DNA from: an uncultured Saprospiraceae bacterium
Lineage (GTDB): Bacteria > Bacteroidota > Bacteroidia > Chitinophagales > Saprospiraceae
Assembly (NCBI GenBank): GCA_938016265.1
Contig: CALLWB010000027.1
Location: forward strand, 62,001-126,000
Direction of reading: 5' to 3'
Length of the DNA stretch: 64,000 nt
The notes beneath the pieces were generated by a model, which worked only from the letters and a program-made list of their open reading frames with translations, had not been told where the DNA came from and ran no database searches. Below are positions 23,671 to 34,300 of the stretch, one piece after another; the first letter of the stretch is position 1; every line of letters begins with the position of its first letter. The translations under genes and the position numbers were made by a program.

Positions 23671-25232
23671 TGGCAACGTTTTCCTCCAGAATTTCTGCCT
23701 TCGTATTTTCCAAATGGTTTTTTGTGCTTGGATTTGGCCTGACCTTTTTGCTACACGCCCCATTTCTAAATCGACCGCCGGAGAGTGTGCATGTTTGGCG
23801 ACAAGCAACCACCCTTGCAATGACCCGCAATTTCTATACGGAGGAGATGAATCCGTTCAAGCCGAGAGTCGACAATCGCCGGGGAAGAGATGGCGTCACT
23901 GGGAGTCAGTTCCCGAGCTACGAGTTTGTGGTGGCGGGGATTTATCATTTGACGGGCGAGCAGTTTTGGGTGCATCGGATGTTTTCGTTGTTCCTTTATA
24001 TGCTGGGCGCTTGGGGGATGTATCGACTTTGCATGTTGCTTACTATGAAAGAATTGATTGGGCGCGCGGCATTTTGGGGTTTTCTTTGGAGCCCCGAGTT
24101 GTTTTATCATGCGATAAACGCCTTGCCGGATGTCCTTGCCTTGACGGCTAGTATCTGGGGCCTTTTTTACTTTCTGCGGTACTTATTTTCGTACTCCAAT
24201 CTCCAAACTTCCCTAGAAGAACGAGGCATGATTCCTTCACCAAAGAGCAGTTTCTCAAATACTGCACGAATGGATTTTACTGCCTCCTTTTTCTTGATTG
24301 CTTTGGCGGGCCTGACTAAATTACAGTTTTTAGCCATTGGATTTCCGATAGTTGGTTTTTTGATACATTTCTTACGAAGAATTTTACCTGTCCAATACTT
24401 AAAGTTGTCAGCATTTGGGGCGGCAGTGGTCGGTATTCCCCTGCTTTGGTATGGGTATGCCGTCGCCCTGATCAAAAAAACCGGACTCGCCGATTTTGGC
24501 CTGGAAATCAGGCCAGTAGACAATTTGCAAGAAGGCATTTCCATACTCACCGGAAATCTGGTTAGCGATTTGCCAGAGTTGATATTAAATTTTGCCAACT
24601 TTGGTTTATTGGCGATTGGGTTGTTCTTTTGTTTTTCTCAGAAAAAGTGGCGGTCCCTTTTGTTTTTGCCGTTTTTGATTTGGTCATTGGGATTGATTGC
24701 TTACCACCTTATCGAATTGAGCCAGATGAAGCATCATTCGTATTATATGATGCCCTATTTTCCTGTATTGCTGCCGCTTGCCGGGTATGGTGCTTACCGA
24801 TTGGCGCAAGCCAATAAATGGGGGATACTTGCTGTTTTGTTATTTATACAACCGGTTTTGACATCGATTAGAATTCTCCCTGCCCGATGGTTGAACCCAG
24901 ATAAACGGGTGCCTGTAGAATTGTATGAGCAGGAAAGTCGTGATAGATTGGCCAATGCCGTCCCTAATAATGCGCCAACAGTGGTAGGAGTGGATGAGTC
25001 CAATTGTATTTATTTCTATTATTTGAATAAAAAAGGCTTCGGCGTCAGCTATCCCAAACAGCTGGTCAATAAGAAGACAAAGACCAAAACGTTTCTGGAC
25101 TATTACATCAGTGAAGGCGCAGAATATTTGTATTTAGATGACCCAAATCTAGTCGCTCATCCAAAGATCCAAACGCACATTGACAAAATAATTTTAAAAG
25201 AAGGCCGCTTTTCTGTGATAAAACTAAAATAG
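23670..25232 (+). CDS. GT39-type membrane glycosyltransferase (ArnT-like)
   Basis: ATG 23670 gives 520 residues. The frame can be extended to 23562 inside the previous gene, but the overlapping TAATG fixes the start. About ten transmembrane segments are visible. An early periplasmic loop carries the acidic/aromatic 'HVWRQATTLAMTRNF' motif (WRQ at 43-45), a hallmark of GT39 and related GT-C enzymes that use lipid-linked sugars. The acceptor is unknown. It might glycosylate a protein or lipid outside the cytoplasmic membrane. It is coupled to the BNR lipoprotein, which suggests a shared envelope role. Confidence 0.82.
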   Translation: MATFSSRISAFVFSKWFFVLGFGLTFLLHAPFLNRPPESVHVWRQATTLAMTRNFYTEEMNPFKPRVDNRRGRDGVTGSQFPSYEFVVAGIYHLTGEQFWVHRMFSLFLYMLGAWGMYRLCMLLTMKELIGRAAFWGFLWSPELFYHAINALPDVLALTASIWGLFYFLRYLFSYSNLQTSLEERGMIPSPKSSFSNTARMDFTASFFLIALAGLTKLQFLAIGFPIVGFLIHFLRRILPVQYLKLSAFGAAVVGIPLLWYGYAVALIKKTGLADFGLEIRPVDNLQEGISILTGNLVSDLPELILNFANFGLLAIGLFFCFSQKKWRSLLFLPFLIWSLGLIAYHLIELSQMKHHSYYMMPYFPVLLPLAGYGAYRLAQANKWGILAVLLFIQPVLTSIRILPARWLNPDKRVPVELYEQESRDRLANAVPNNAPTVVGVDESNCIYFYYLNKKGFGVSYPKQLVNKKTKTKTFLDYYISEGAEYLYLDDPNLVAHPKIQTHIDKIILKEGRFSVIKLK

Positions 25233-25426
25233 AGACGTATTAATGTACGTCTCCATTATTAGTATTGAAACATCAACTTGGGGATACTCAATAATATGCA
25301 AAACAATCCCATTCCCCAACCCAAAATATTTAGTTTGTGATTTTTTTTAATAACTTTGATAGCCACTTGGTCAGGCCAGAGTGTATTGAAAGAGTTGTTT
25401 GTTAATATTTTGACATTTAGTGAATT

Positions 25427-26860
25427 ATGCCTTTAAGTAAAACGATTTCCCTCTACCAGTTACTAGGAAAAAAAGAACGTGAAGAATTAGATTTCGTGAT
25501 AAAAAATAAGCGAAAAACAGCAATCAAAAAATTGCACCATCTAGTCAATCAACCCTCCTCCAGAAAGAAAATCCAGCAACGAGAATCCCTGTTTGAAGAA
25601 TTGTTCAACGAAAAACTAACGCCCAAAAAGGACTACCTTCTCAGAAACGAACTTAGGGTTTACCACGATTTAATAAAAGAAATTATCGCCAAAGAATATC
25701 TGGTAAAAGACAGCAATTTGCTCACTTTAATGACCGCAAAAGGCTTGGAAAAAAGAGGGCACAATGAACTCCATCTCACAGAAATCAAAAAAGGGCTAGC
25801 CTCAGAGCTAAAGGGCAAAAACAAGGAAAATGTCGCCGACCTCTATGCAATGTTGATTAAAAACCAAGTTGCCAATCAACGCTACACCATCGACTATTTT
25901 CAAGAATTAAAAGACACGATCCAGGAACAAATCAGCTATCTGACCACCGCCTTCAACGAAAAATTGAAGAAAGCAGAAGTAAGCCGCGCATTTGTAGAAC
26001 GCGTCCTTGAACAACTTTCCGGCAATGCTGAATATTCACCAACCACCACTAGCATCAACCTCGATTCGGAAAACTTCAACACAGAATACACAAAGATTCT
26101 TTCGCTACAAAGTCAAATCTACCTTCCCAACAAAAAAGAAAAAGTGGAGATACTCCGAGAGATTCTCGAAATACTCCCGGGATTCAGTCACCCAAATGAA
26201 AATACAGAGGTACTGTTTAGCAAAATCAGCACCAGCCTAGGGGTAGAGTTGCTGCTGAAAGGTAATTATTCAGAAGCCAATGTACATTTCAAAAATGCCC
26301 TTATAAACAAAGCACATTTCGATCAACGGTTTTTTATCGGATTTTTGCTCAACTACTTAAGCTCCCTAGCAAAAGCCGGCGATTTCGAAACAGCAAAGCT
26401 CTTACTAGATGAACATGCACATAGCTTTCCGGATTCTATATTTAGTGAACGGATTATTTCTGTAGCAGTCTCTATCTATTTGCTGTGTGATGAGGTCGAA
26501 AAAGCAGAGCAATTGATGCCACACAATTTGAAGGAGGGTGAAAACGACGCCTACCACTACCTTCGTGTACTACAAGCCATTATCCATTACAAAAACAACC
26601 ACCACGAGCTGGCAGAAAACGAACTCATCAACCTGAAAAAACACTTCGGCAATACCTCTGGAGTGGTCTACAAAACCAGCAAAATCCTGGGCAAATTCGT
26701 TACCGAATACTTCAAAATGGAAGAGTCCATTGACAAGGCAACCCAACAAAAAAATCGTTGCGCATTAGTAAAAAAAATAGAAATGTTTGTCGAAGAATAT
26801 GGCCAATTCAACTCCGACAACCTGATCGTCCTCTGGCTTCGGAAGCAGCTTGATTGTTAA
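25427..26860 (+). CDS. large helical (TPR-like) cytoplasmic protein, unknown
   Basis: The protein has 477 residues, is highly charged, and has no signal or membrane segment. It is almost all helix. The C-terminal 230 residues ('LLLKGNYSEANVHFKNAL', 'YLSSLAKAGDFETAKLLLD', 'YLLCDEVEKAEQLMP', 'IIHYKNNHHELAENELINL') look like tetratricopeptide repeats. The N-terminal half ('LLGKKEREELDFVIKNKRK') might be a coiled-coil or a DNA-binding-like helical region, without a known motif. Such proteins occur next to FRG or TPR families in Saprospiraceae. No function can be assigned. A promoter-like TATTTTG element stands upstream. Confidence 0.7.
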   Translation: MPLSKTISLYQLLGKKEREELDFVIKNKRKTAIKKLHHLVNQPSSRKKIQQRESLFEELFNEKLTPKKDYLLRNELRVYHDLIKEIIAKEYLVKDSNLLTLMTAKGLEKRGHNELHLTEIKKGLASELKGKNKENVADLYAMLIKNQVANQRYTIDYFQELKDTIQEQISYLTTAFNEKLKKAEVSRAFVERVLEQLSGNAEYSPTTTSINLDSENFNTEYTKILSLQSQIYLPNKKEKVEILREILEILPGFSHPNENTEVLFSKISTSLGVELLLKGNYSEANVHFKNALINKAHFDQRFFIGFLLNYLSSLAKAGDFETAKLLLDEHAHSFPDSIFSERIISVAVSIYLLCDEVEKAEQLMPHNLKEGENDAYHYLRVLQAIIHYKNNHHELAENELINLKKHFGNTSGVVYKTSKILGKFVTEYFKMEESIDKATQQKNRCALVKKIEMFVEEYGQFNSDNLIVLWLRKQLDC

Positions 26861-26917
26861 TTGGTACCAGATAGAAAGTAGAGGGTTTTTTTACTGATAC
26901 GCCATGTTCCTTCAAAC

Positions 26918-26950
26918 ATTAAAAATATGCTTGCATTCTTGCATTCACTT
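26918..26950 (-). repeat. dispersed intergenic repeat, copy 3 (inverted)
   Basis: ATTAAAAATATGCTTGCATTCTTGCATTCACTT is a reverse-orientation member of the repeat family; GCATTC-TT-GCATTC repeats internally. Confidence 0.35.
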
Positions 26951-26999
26951 ATTTTCGAATTAAAAAAAAACGTATTTTGCCCTCAATTAAACCCCAATA

Positions 27000-28862
27000 G
27001 TGAAAAAAACAATTAGCAAAATTCTAGCAACCAACCTGCTTCGAGTTGTACTAAGCCTTCAGTGTTTATTGATGTTTTTGGTGTTTCGGTCAGTGATATT
27101 GCAACCCAATACCCGGTTGTTTTCCGACAACTATGATGGCCTAAAAAACTACTTCACCTTTTATGCTTATCTGCTACCAGAAAACACTACTACTTGGGCC
27201 AAGTTTGAATGGTTTCATTATCCGTTTGGAGATTACATATTGTATACGGACAATACGCCACTACTTTCTGCCCCGTTAAAGCTGATCTCTACTTATCTGA
27301 TTGACCTGTCAGCCTACGGTCTTGCTATTTACAACTATGTAATAATTGGCAGTATTCTTCTTTCTAGTTGGTTGTTGTTTTTGATATTAAAGCGCTTCGT
27401 ATCCAATAGTTGGCTGCTAGGCATGTGCAGCCTTCTGCTTCCTTGGATCCACCCGCAGATCATCCGAATTAATATGCACATGAATCTTTCTTTCACCTGG
27501 GTGATTTTATTAGTTATCTATTTGTTGCTGCGGCTTACTGAACAGGAAAATGCGAGTAAGTCAGGATATTTGAAAGCCTGTATTTTTATTATTTGTGCAG
27601 TGGTTGCTACTAGCTTTTTGCATTTATACTACAGCATGATTTTGGCATTTTTGATAGGAGGATTTTGTATTTTTTATGCTTTCGCGAATAGGTCTGATTC
27701 GACTGTAGGCCGTCGTTTTTTGATTTCCGCTTTTTTGATTCCGTTCGTATCTGTATTGGTTGTTTTGGCTACCATAAAATCAGTAGACACCTATTATGAC
27801 CTGCGAAAAACAGGAGCAGGAGGATTCAATTGGAAACATTTTAATCAATATTTTGACGCCTTCTACAGCTCCTACGAGCATTTTACCCTTCAGTTTCCCT
27901 TACATGCTACTAGAGAAATCACCTATGAGTCATTTAGTTATCTAGGAGGATTTGCGCTTTTTGGGATGGGAATACTTCTGTTTTTATTTTTAAGTCGAAA
28001 AGACAGAAAGGTTCGTTTTTCCCGTTATCTGTGGTCTACACCATCAGGAAAACGAATGTCGACCATTTTTTTTGCGGGAGTGGTCGCCTTTTTTATTTCG
28101 TTAGGTACGTACGCTCGATTGTTTAATCATACGATCAGTTTTGATAACTGGTTCAACCCATTTTACTTTTTAAGTATGGTGTCCGAACGGTTCACCCAAT
28201 TTCGATGTCTGGCGAGGTTTAACTGGGTGTTTTTCTGGAGTTTTAATTTGCTGGTCATCTATTTATTGAATCATTATGTTCAGCAAAAACGGCCATTTGC
28301 CAATTGGATAGTTGCTGTTTTGCTGGGGTGTTTGTTGATGGACTCCACCGATATGATGCGGCATTTTTCGAAACTGGACTACCCAAATTTGATGACGGAC
28401 AAAGAGGCAACGGCAGATATTCACAAATTGATAAAAGGCATTAATCCTAGTGAATATCAGGCGATATTGTCTGCGCCCTATTTTCATGTTGGTGCAGAGG
28501 AGAACGATTATATTTTACCTCCCATTGACTCCTGGATGACAAAAAACTATCAACTATCGATTGCTACCCAATTGCCAATGATGGCTTGCCAAATGTCTAG
28601 GACGCCTGTCAATCAAACTAAAGCACTATTTTCCCTCTACACAAAAGAAATTCCCGATCAATTGCTCCTTGACCATCTAAATAACAAACCCATCCTACTA
28701 TTTGCCAACGAGTCTCCCTACGTCATTTCAAAATCCGATTTCGAACCCGCTAAAACAGTAACTAAGTCAAGCACACAATTTCCCGAAAAATGGAATCTAA
28801 AACTCTTAAACACCTACAAAGAATTGAAACTATACGAACTTGATCCCGCTTTTTTGAAATAG
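27000..28862 (+). CDS. polytopic membrane protein, GT-C-like
   Basis: The protein has 620 residues from a GTG start at 27000-27002. The next in-frame Met lies at codon 24, so the GTG is a reasonable choice, but a later start is possible. It has about eleven hydrophobic segments. An N-terminal segment is followed by a periplasmic loop with 'SDNYDGLKNYFTFYAY', resembling the acidic loop of GT-C transferases, and 'INMHMNLSFTWVILL' follows. A soluble C-terminal region of about 140 residues completes the protein. It resembles the uncharacterised membrane GT-like proteins common in Bacteroidota, but no specific family motif is conclusive. TATTTTG in the -7 position 29 bases upstream may be its promoter. 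Confidence 0.72.
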   Translation: MKKTISKILATNLLRVVLSLQCLLMFLVFRSVILQPNTRLFSDNYDGLKNYFTFYAYLLPENTTTWAKFEWFHYPFGDYILYTDNTPLLSAPLKLISTYLIDLSAYGLAIYNYVIIGSILLSSWLLFLILKRFVSNSWLLGMCSLLLPWIHPQIIRINMHMNLSFTWVILLVIYLLLRLTEQENASKSGYLKACIFIICAVVATSFLHLYYSMILAFLIGGFCIFYAFANRSDSTVGRRFLISAFLIPFVSVLVVLATIKSVDTYYDLRKTGAGGFNWKHFNQYFDAFYSSYEHFTLQFPLHATREITYESFSYLGGFALFGMGILLFLFLSRKDRKVRFSRYLWSTPSGKRMSTIFFAGVVAFFISLGTYARLFNHTISFDNWFNPFYFLSMVSERFTQFRCLARFNWVFFWSFNLLVIYLLNHYVQQKRPFANWIVAVLLGCLLMDSTDMMRHFSKLDYPNLMTDKEATADIHKLIKGINPSEYQAILSAPYFHVGAEENDYILPPIDSWMTKNYQLSIATQLPMMACQMSRTPVNQTKALFSLYTKEIPDQLLLDHLNNKPILLFANESPYVISKSDFEPAKTVTKSSTQFPEKWNLKLLNTYKELKLYELDPAFLK

Positions 28863-28910
28863 CAGTAAAGAAAATTCATTAATTTTCTCCATGCCTTGGA
28901 CATTTCGGCA

Positions 28911-28952
28911 CGATCCTTTCACTCATTCTCGTATTAAAAATACAATTTCACC
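28911..28952 (-). repeat. dispersed intergenic repeat, copy 4 (inverted)
   Basis: CACTCATTCTCGTATTAAAAATAC matches the inverse of copy 2 with only a few mismatches. Confidence 0.4.
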
Positions 28953-28995
28953 AAAAAATCCACTATTTTGTAGAGCTATTTAAACGCGCGTCTAA

Positions 28996-30261
28996 ATGAA
29001 AAAAGTAATCTCTATCGGCATAAGTCTACTCCTATTTCTAGGAATAGCCCTGCTTGTCTCCAGTCACACAGAAAAAGAAGACTGGGGTTTCTTCGGCCAC
29101 CGCCAGATCAATCGATTAGCTGTCTTCACGCTGCCACCAGAAATGATTGGCTTCTACAAAAAGAACATAGAGTTTATTACCGAACACGCCGTCGACCCTG
29201 ACAAACGACGCTACGCCACCAAACACGAAGCAGTACGGCACTATATCGATGCAGACCATTGGGGCGAGTATCCATTCCCTGACATCCCGCGCAATTGGAC
29301 AGATGTCTTGGTCCGATATACAGACGTTTATGCAGTTACCGCAACCAACGACACCCTTCATTTGATTGGGAATGATGTCATGAAAGTGGACAAATACAAA
29401 CTCACCCTAGGAGGCAAAGACCTCAAAAAAGCATTTAGAAAAGACAGTGTTGTCTTGTATTTGAGCGGATATAATAAATTTTACCAATCTCATATTCAGC
29501 CAAAATATTATGAAGACGAATGGTTGCTAGACTGCGATCTGCTTCAGGAGATTTTCAAAGCACAACCACTGCATCTGGACTGCAGTTCAGCCTTTGCTGT
29601 TGATCGATTTTCTGAATATGGAATCCTGCCTTATCACCTTAAAGCGATGCAGGTTCGGTTGACCAACGCCTTCAAAAACAAAGACCTCAAAAAGATCCTT
29701 CGGCTCAGCGCTGAAGTTGGTCATTATATTGGCGATGCCCACGTCCCCCTCCACACGACGACCAACTACAATGGGCAAATGACGAACCAGGTCGGGATCC
29801 ACGGATTTTGGGAAAGTCGACTACTAGAACTGTTTTCTGGCGAGTACGATATGTTTGTTGGCCGGGCAAAATACATTGATGAGCCGCAAGATTTTTTCTG
29901 GCAAACCATTTTAGACAGCCACATACTAGTAGACAGTGTACTGGCAATTGAAAAACGGCTTAGCCTGTCCTACCCAAAAGACAAACAATTCTGCTTCGAA
30001 GAACGACTGGATGCTACGATCCGAACGCAATGCAAAGAATATTCAAGAGCCTTTCACAATGAGCTAAAAGGAATGGTCGAAGACCGCTTTACTACCACTA
30101 TTCTTTCTTTAGGAAGTATCTGGTATACCGCCTGGGTAGACGCAGGACAACCCGACTTGATTGAAATCCTGAATGGACAAGAAAAAGAGGCGACAGAGGA
30201 GAAGGATGAAGAGCTGGAAAAGGCGTACAAAGGTGGCAGCATCAAAGGTCGCCAACATTAA
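28996..30261 (+). CDS. secreted S1/P1-type zinc nuclease/phospholipase C-fold protein
   Basis: The protein has 421 residues with a signal peptide or N-terminal anchor (about 1-24). The zinc-cluster layout of S1/P1 nucleases is seen. A mature N-terminal 'W-G-F-F-G-H' (Trp30, His35) keeps the Trp1/His6 spacing of P1 nuclease. 'HYIGDAHVPLH' and 'GIHGFWE' later match the H-x3-D, PLH and H-x3-WE zinc ligands. A loop of about 80 residues with 'LTLGGKDLKKAFRK' is inserted between. The expected role is phosphomonoesterase, nuclease or phospholipase at the outside of the cell; activity cannot be separated by sequence alone. The last residues (EKEATEEKDEELEK) are charged. Confidence 0.85.
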   Translation: MKKVISIGISLLLFLGIALLVSSHTEKEDWGFFGHRQINRLAVFTLPPEMIGFYKKNIEFITEHAVDPDKRRYATKHEAVRHYIDADHWGEYPFPDIPRNWTDVLVRYTDVYAVTATNDTLHLIGNDVMKVDKYKLTLGGKDLKKAFRKDSVVLYLSGYNKFYQSHIQPKYYEDEWLLDCDLLQEIFKAQPLHLDCSSAFAVDRFSEYGILPYHLKAMQVRLTNAFKNKDLKKILRLSAEVGHYIGDAHVPLHTTTNYNGQMTNQVGIHGFWESRLLELFSGEYDMFVGRAKYIDEPQDFFWQTILDSHILVDSVLAIEKRLSLSYPKDKQFCFEERLDATIRTQCKEYSRAFHNELKGMVEDRFTTTILSLGSIWYTAWVDAGQPDLIEILNGQEKEATEEKDEELEKAYKGGSIKGRQH

Positions 30262-30285
30262 CATCAAGAATAAACTGTCATATAA

Positions 30286-31158
30286 ATGGATGAAAACAAA
30301 CTTCCAACCATAAGTGAGCTATGGGATTTTAGCAATCCCGAAGCTACAGAACAGAAATTTAGAGACCTCCTACCAAAAGCTACCATTCAGCATCCAGCAT
30401 ATGGACTGGAGATTTCTACACAAATAGCTCGAACCCTTGGCCTGCAACGAAAGTTTGATCAGGCACTCGAATTATTAGAATCCATTCAAAAAGAAATAAC
30501 AGAAATAGGTAGTCTTCCTGCGATCCGTTTTCACTTAGAAAAGGGAAGGGTCTATAACTCTGATAATAAACAGCAGTTGGCTCTACCAGAATTCCAAAAA
30601 GCATTAGCCCTGGCCACTGAAAATAACGAAGATTACTTGGCAATAGACGCTGCCCACATGCTAGGAATCGCAGACGCCCCTGCCAAACAACTAGACTGGA
30701 ATCTACTAGCATTAAAGCTGGCAGAAAACACCAAAAATGAAAAAGCAGCCAATTGGAAAGGATCCCTCTACAACAATATCGGATGGACCTATCAAGGCCA
30801 AAATAACTTCCCAGAAGCCGCTCAATATTTCCAAAAAGCATTCGAATATTGGCAAAGCAAAAAAAACACCTCAAGAACTTTCATTGCCAATTGGTGCATC
30901 GCCAGAAACCTCCGGTCACAAAACCAGCTACCCCAAGCCCTCACCATCCTCCACCAACTGCTAGAAGAAATTAATAACGGAGCAAAACCCGACGGCTACG
31001 TCTACGAAGAATTAGCCGAGTGTTTTCTTCTACAAGGCGATCCCCAACAAGCAAAACCCCACTTCAAAAAAGCCCACGATCTACTCTCCAAAGACCCTTG
31101 GCTCCAAGCCAACGAAAAAACCCGCCTCGAAAGACTGCAAACCCTCAGCCTCGATTGA
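30286..31158 (+). CDS. TPR-repeat protein
   Basis: The protein has 290 residues with no signal peptide. Repeats of 34-40 residues fit tetratricopeptides: 'GLEISTQIARTLGLQRKFDQALELLESI', 'KGSLYNNIGWTYQGQNNFPEAAQYFQKAFEYW' and 'YEELAECFLLQGDPQQAKPHFKKAHDLLSK'. It presumably binds partner proteins in the cytoplasm. The start is 24 bases after the S1/P1-type gene, so it may be co-transcribed. A specific partner is not visible. Confidence 0.8.
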   Translation: MDENKLPTISELWDFSNPEATEQKFRDLLPKATIQHPAYGLEISTQIARTLGLQRKFDQALELLESIQKEITEIGSLPAIRFHLEKGRVYNSDNKQQLALPEFQKALALATENNEDYLAIDAAHMLGIADAPAKQLDWNLLALKLAENTKNEKAANWKGSLYNNIGWTYQGQNNFPEAAQYFQKAFEYWQSKKNTSRTFIANWCIARNLRSQNQLPQALTILHQLLEEINNGAKPDGYVYEELAECFLLQGDPQQAKPHFKKAHDLLSKDPWLQANEKTRLERLQTLSLD

Positions 31159-31357
31159 GAATAGATGTAGAATAAAAACAATGCAATTCACCCAAATAGT
31201 TTTGCCATTCCGTTCTACATTTTCTGCAACACAAAAATGATCAAATAACAAGCTTTTGGGGTTCGTTTTTTCAGCGACTTGAAAAAATGAACCTACCTTA
31301 AGAAAGAGTGCGAATTCATAAGTTTATAAAAAAATCAAAAATCACACAGATAACCCC

Positions 31358-31365
31358 TATCTTTG
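31358..31365 (+). promoter_or_regulatory. -7 promoter box of metH
   Basis: TATCTTTG is a perfect TAnnTTTG match and is followed by GCCCTCCAAAAT. The same 19-base block is found before the M43 protease gene at 61668. It predicts transcription from about 31369 and decides the metH start at 31386. Confidence 0.6.
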
Positions 31366-31385
31366 CCCTCCAAAATCTAAAAGTA

Positions 31386-34300
31386 ATGATAGAAACACCA
31401 TCTAAAGCAGTTAGTCCTAAATACGACCTACTAAACAAAACTGCCGCAACCAAAATACTAGTACTAGACGGTGCGATGGGGTCACTAATTCAAGATTACC
31501 AGCTGACCGAAGCAGATTTCCGTGGAGATAGATTCAAAAACTATGAACACGACATAAAAGGAAATAACGAGGTATTAAATATAACTCAACCAGAGGTAAT
31601 CAAGGCCATCCATAAAGCCTACCTCGATGTCGGCACCGATATCATCGAAACCAACACCTTCAATGGCACCTCCATCTCACAAGCAGATTATGGAATGGAA
31701 ACCCTGGCTTATGAATTGAACAGGGAAGCCGCCAAAATAGCCCGTCAAGCAGCCGACGAATACACGGCAATTACGCCAGAAAAACCTCGGTTTGTAGCAG
31801 GAGCACTAGGACCTACAAACAAAACAGCCTCCCTGTCACCAGACGTGAATAACCCAGGATACAGAGCGGTGTTGTTTGATGAAATCATGGAGTCCTATTA
31901 CGAGCAAGTCAGAGGGTTAGCAGATGGCGGGGTAGATATCTTTCTAGTAGAAACTATTTTTGATACGCTTAATGCGAAAGCTGCCTTATTTGCTATTGAC
32001 AAGTATATGGAAGAGACCGGTGTCAAGTATCCGATTATGATTTCTGGTACCATTACCGACGCAAGTGGCCGAACACTTTCTGGACAAACGGTAGAAGCAT
32101 TTTGGATCTCTATAAATCACATTGATCTGTTTAGTGTTGGCCTGAATTGCGCATTAGGCGCAAAAGAAATGAGACCACACATTGAAGAACTTTCTAAAAT
32201 AGCCAACTGCAATGTCAGTGCCTATCCAAACGCAGGCCTTCCCAACGAATTTGGAGAATACGATCAGGATGCAGACGAAATGGGTGATTTTATTGATGAT
32301 TTTGTCAAGAGTGGATTTGTCAATATTATTGGTGGATGCTGCGGAACTACGCCGTCTCACATCAAACGAATGGCAGAGTTGACTCAGGGGGTTGTTCCAA
32401 GGAAAAAAGCAAAACCATCTCCCTACACACAACTCAGCGGCCTGGAAGCATTGACCATAAGACCAGAAACCAATTTTGTCAATGTCGGAGAACGAACCAA
32501 CGTCACCGGATCCAAAAAATTTGCCCGACTCATCAAAACAGAATCTTACGATGAAGCCTTGTCTGTAGCGCAACATCAGGTAGATGGTGGCGCTCAGATC
32601 ATCGACATCAATATGGATGAAGGGCTGCTCGACTCCAAGGAGGTAATGAAAGATTTTGTCAACCTTCTGGCTTCAGAACCCGATATCGCAAAGCTTCCTT
32701 TTATGATCGACTCCTCCAAATTTGAGGTCATCGAAGCTGGGCTAAAAAGTACCCAAGGGAAATGCGTCGTCAACTCCATCTCCATGAAAGAAGGAGAAGA
32801 GGAATTTATCCGACAAGCCCGAATTTGTCGACGGTATGGAGCGGCAGTAGTGGTTATGGCCTTCGATGAAGAAGGACAAGCAGACACCATTGACCGAAAG
32901 GTCGAAATTTGCCATAGAGCCTATAAAATTCTTACACAGCAAGTCGGATTCAATCCGCAGGATATTATTTTTGATCCGAATATTTTCGCCATCGCAACCG
33001 GTATCGATGAGCACAACGACTACGGGATAGCATTCATCGAAGCAACCAGAAAGATAAAAGAGCTGATGCCGAAAGTGAAGGTCAGCGGAGGAGTTAGTAA
33101 TATCTCCTTTTCGTTTAGAGGGAATAATAGAGTGAGAGAGGCGATGCATTCTGCTTTTCTATACCACGCCGTCCAGGCAGGAATGGATATGGGAATTGTC
33201 AATGCGGGGATGATGGAGGTATATGAAGATGTACCGAAAGACCTTCTTAAATTGGTAGAAGACGTATTGTTCAATAGAACCCCAAATGCAACGGAAGCAC
33301 TGACCACTTATGCTGCGAATATAAAAGGAGGCGGTAAAAAATTGGTAAAAGACCTCAGTTGGAGAGAAGGAACCGTGCAGGAACGCCTGCAACATGCGCT
33401 GGTAAAAGGGATCACAGAATTCATCATCGAGGATACAGAAGAAGCCCGCCAAATGTTTGATGTCCCAATCGAAGTGATTGAAGGCCCACTAATGGATGGT
33501 ATGAATGTGGTGGGTGATCTTTTTGGTTCTGGAAAAATGTTCTTGCCTCAAGTAGTAAAAAGTGCTCGAGTAATGAAGCAATCCGTTGCTTACCTTACCC
33601 CTTACATTGAGGAACTAAAATTGGAAGGAGCCAGTTCCTCAAAAGGAAAGATACTAATGGCTACCGTAAAAGGAGATGTTCATGACATCGGAAAAAATAT
33701 TGTAGGCGTAGTACTAGGATGTAATAACTTTGAAATCGTAGACCTTGGCGTAATGGTGCGCCCCGAAACGATTCTGAAAGAGGCCAGAAAACACAACGTA
33801 GACATCATCGGCCTCAGTGGCTTGATCACCCCATCCCTCGACGAAATGGTATATGTCGCAAAAGAAATGGAGCGCGAAGGATTTAGTATCCCATTGATGA
33901 TTGGTGGCGCAACAACAAGCAAAACCCACACGGCAGTAAAAATCGAAAAACAATATTCCGGTCCAGTTGTCCATGTGCTAGACGCTTCAAGAAGTGTCAC
34001 CGTTGCCAGCACCCTACTCAACGAAAAAGACAAAGAAGGCTATTTAGCAGGCATCCGAGCAGAATACGAACAAGTACGAATTCGCCGAGCAGGCAGAAAA
34101 TCCTCCAAGAAATACCTGACGATAAAACAAGCCCGAGCCAACAAACTGAAAATTGATTGGGATAGTCACACCCCAACAACACCAAGCTTCATCGGCAATA
34201 AATACTTCAATGATTATTCTTTGGAAGAAATCGCAGAATACATCGACTGGACACCGTTTTTTGCTAGTTGGCAACTTCGCGGCAAATACCCGGCAATCCT

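Noticed and set aside
24167-24598. minus-strand 143-residue ORF inside the GT39-type gene
   Set aside because: It is antisense to a membrane protein with clear hydrophobic segments and motifs; the antisense frame has no features of its own.
31308-31385. 26-residue N-terminal extension of MetH
   Set aside because: The GTG start is upstream of the -7 box at 31358, and the extension has no similarity to known MetH N-termini.
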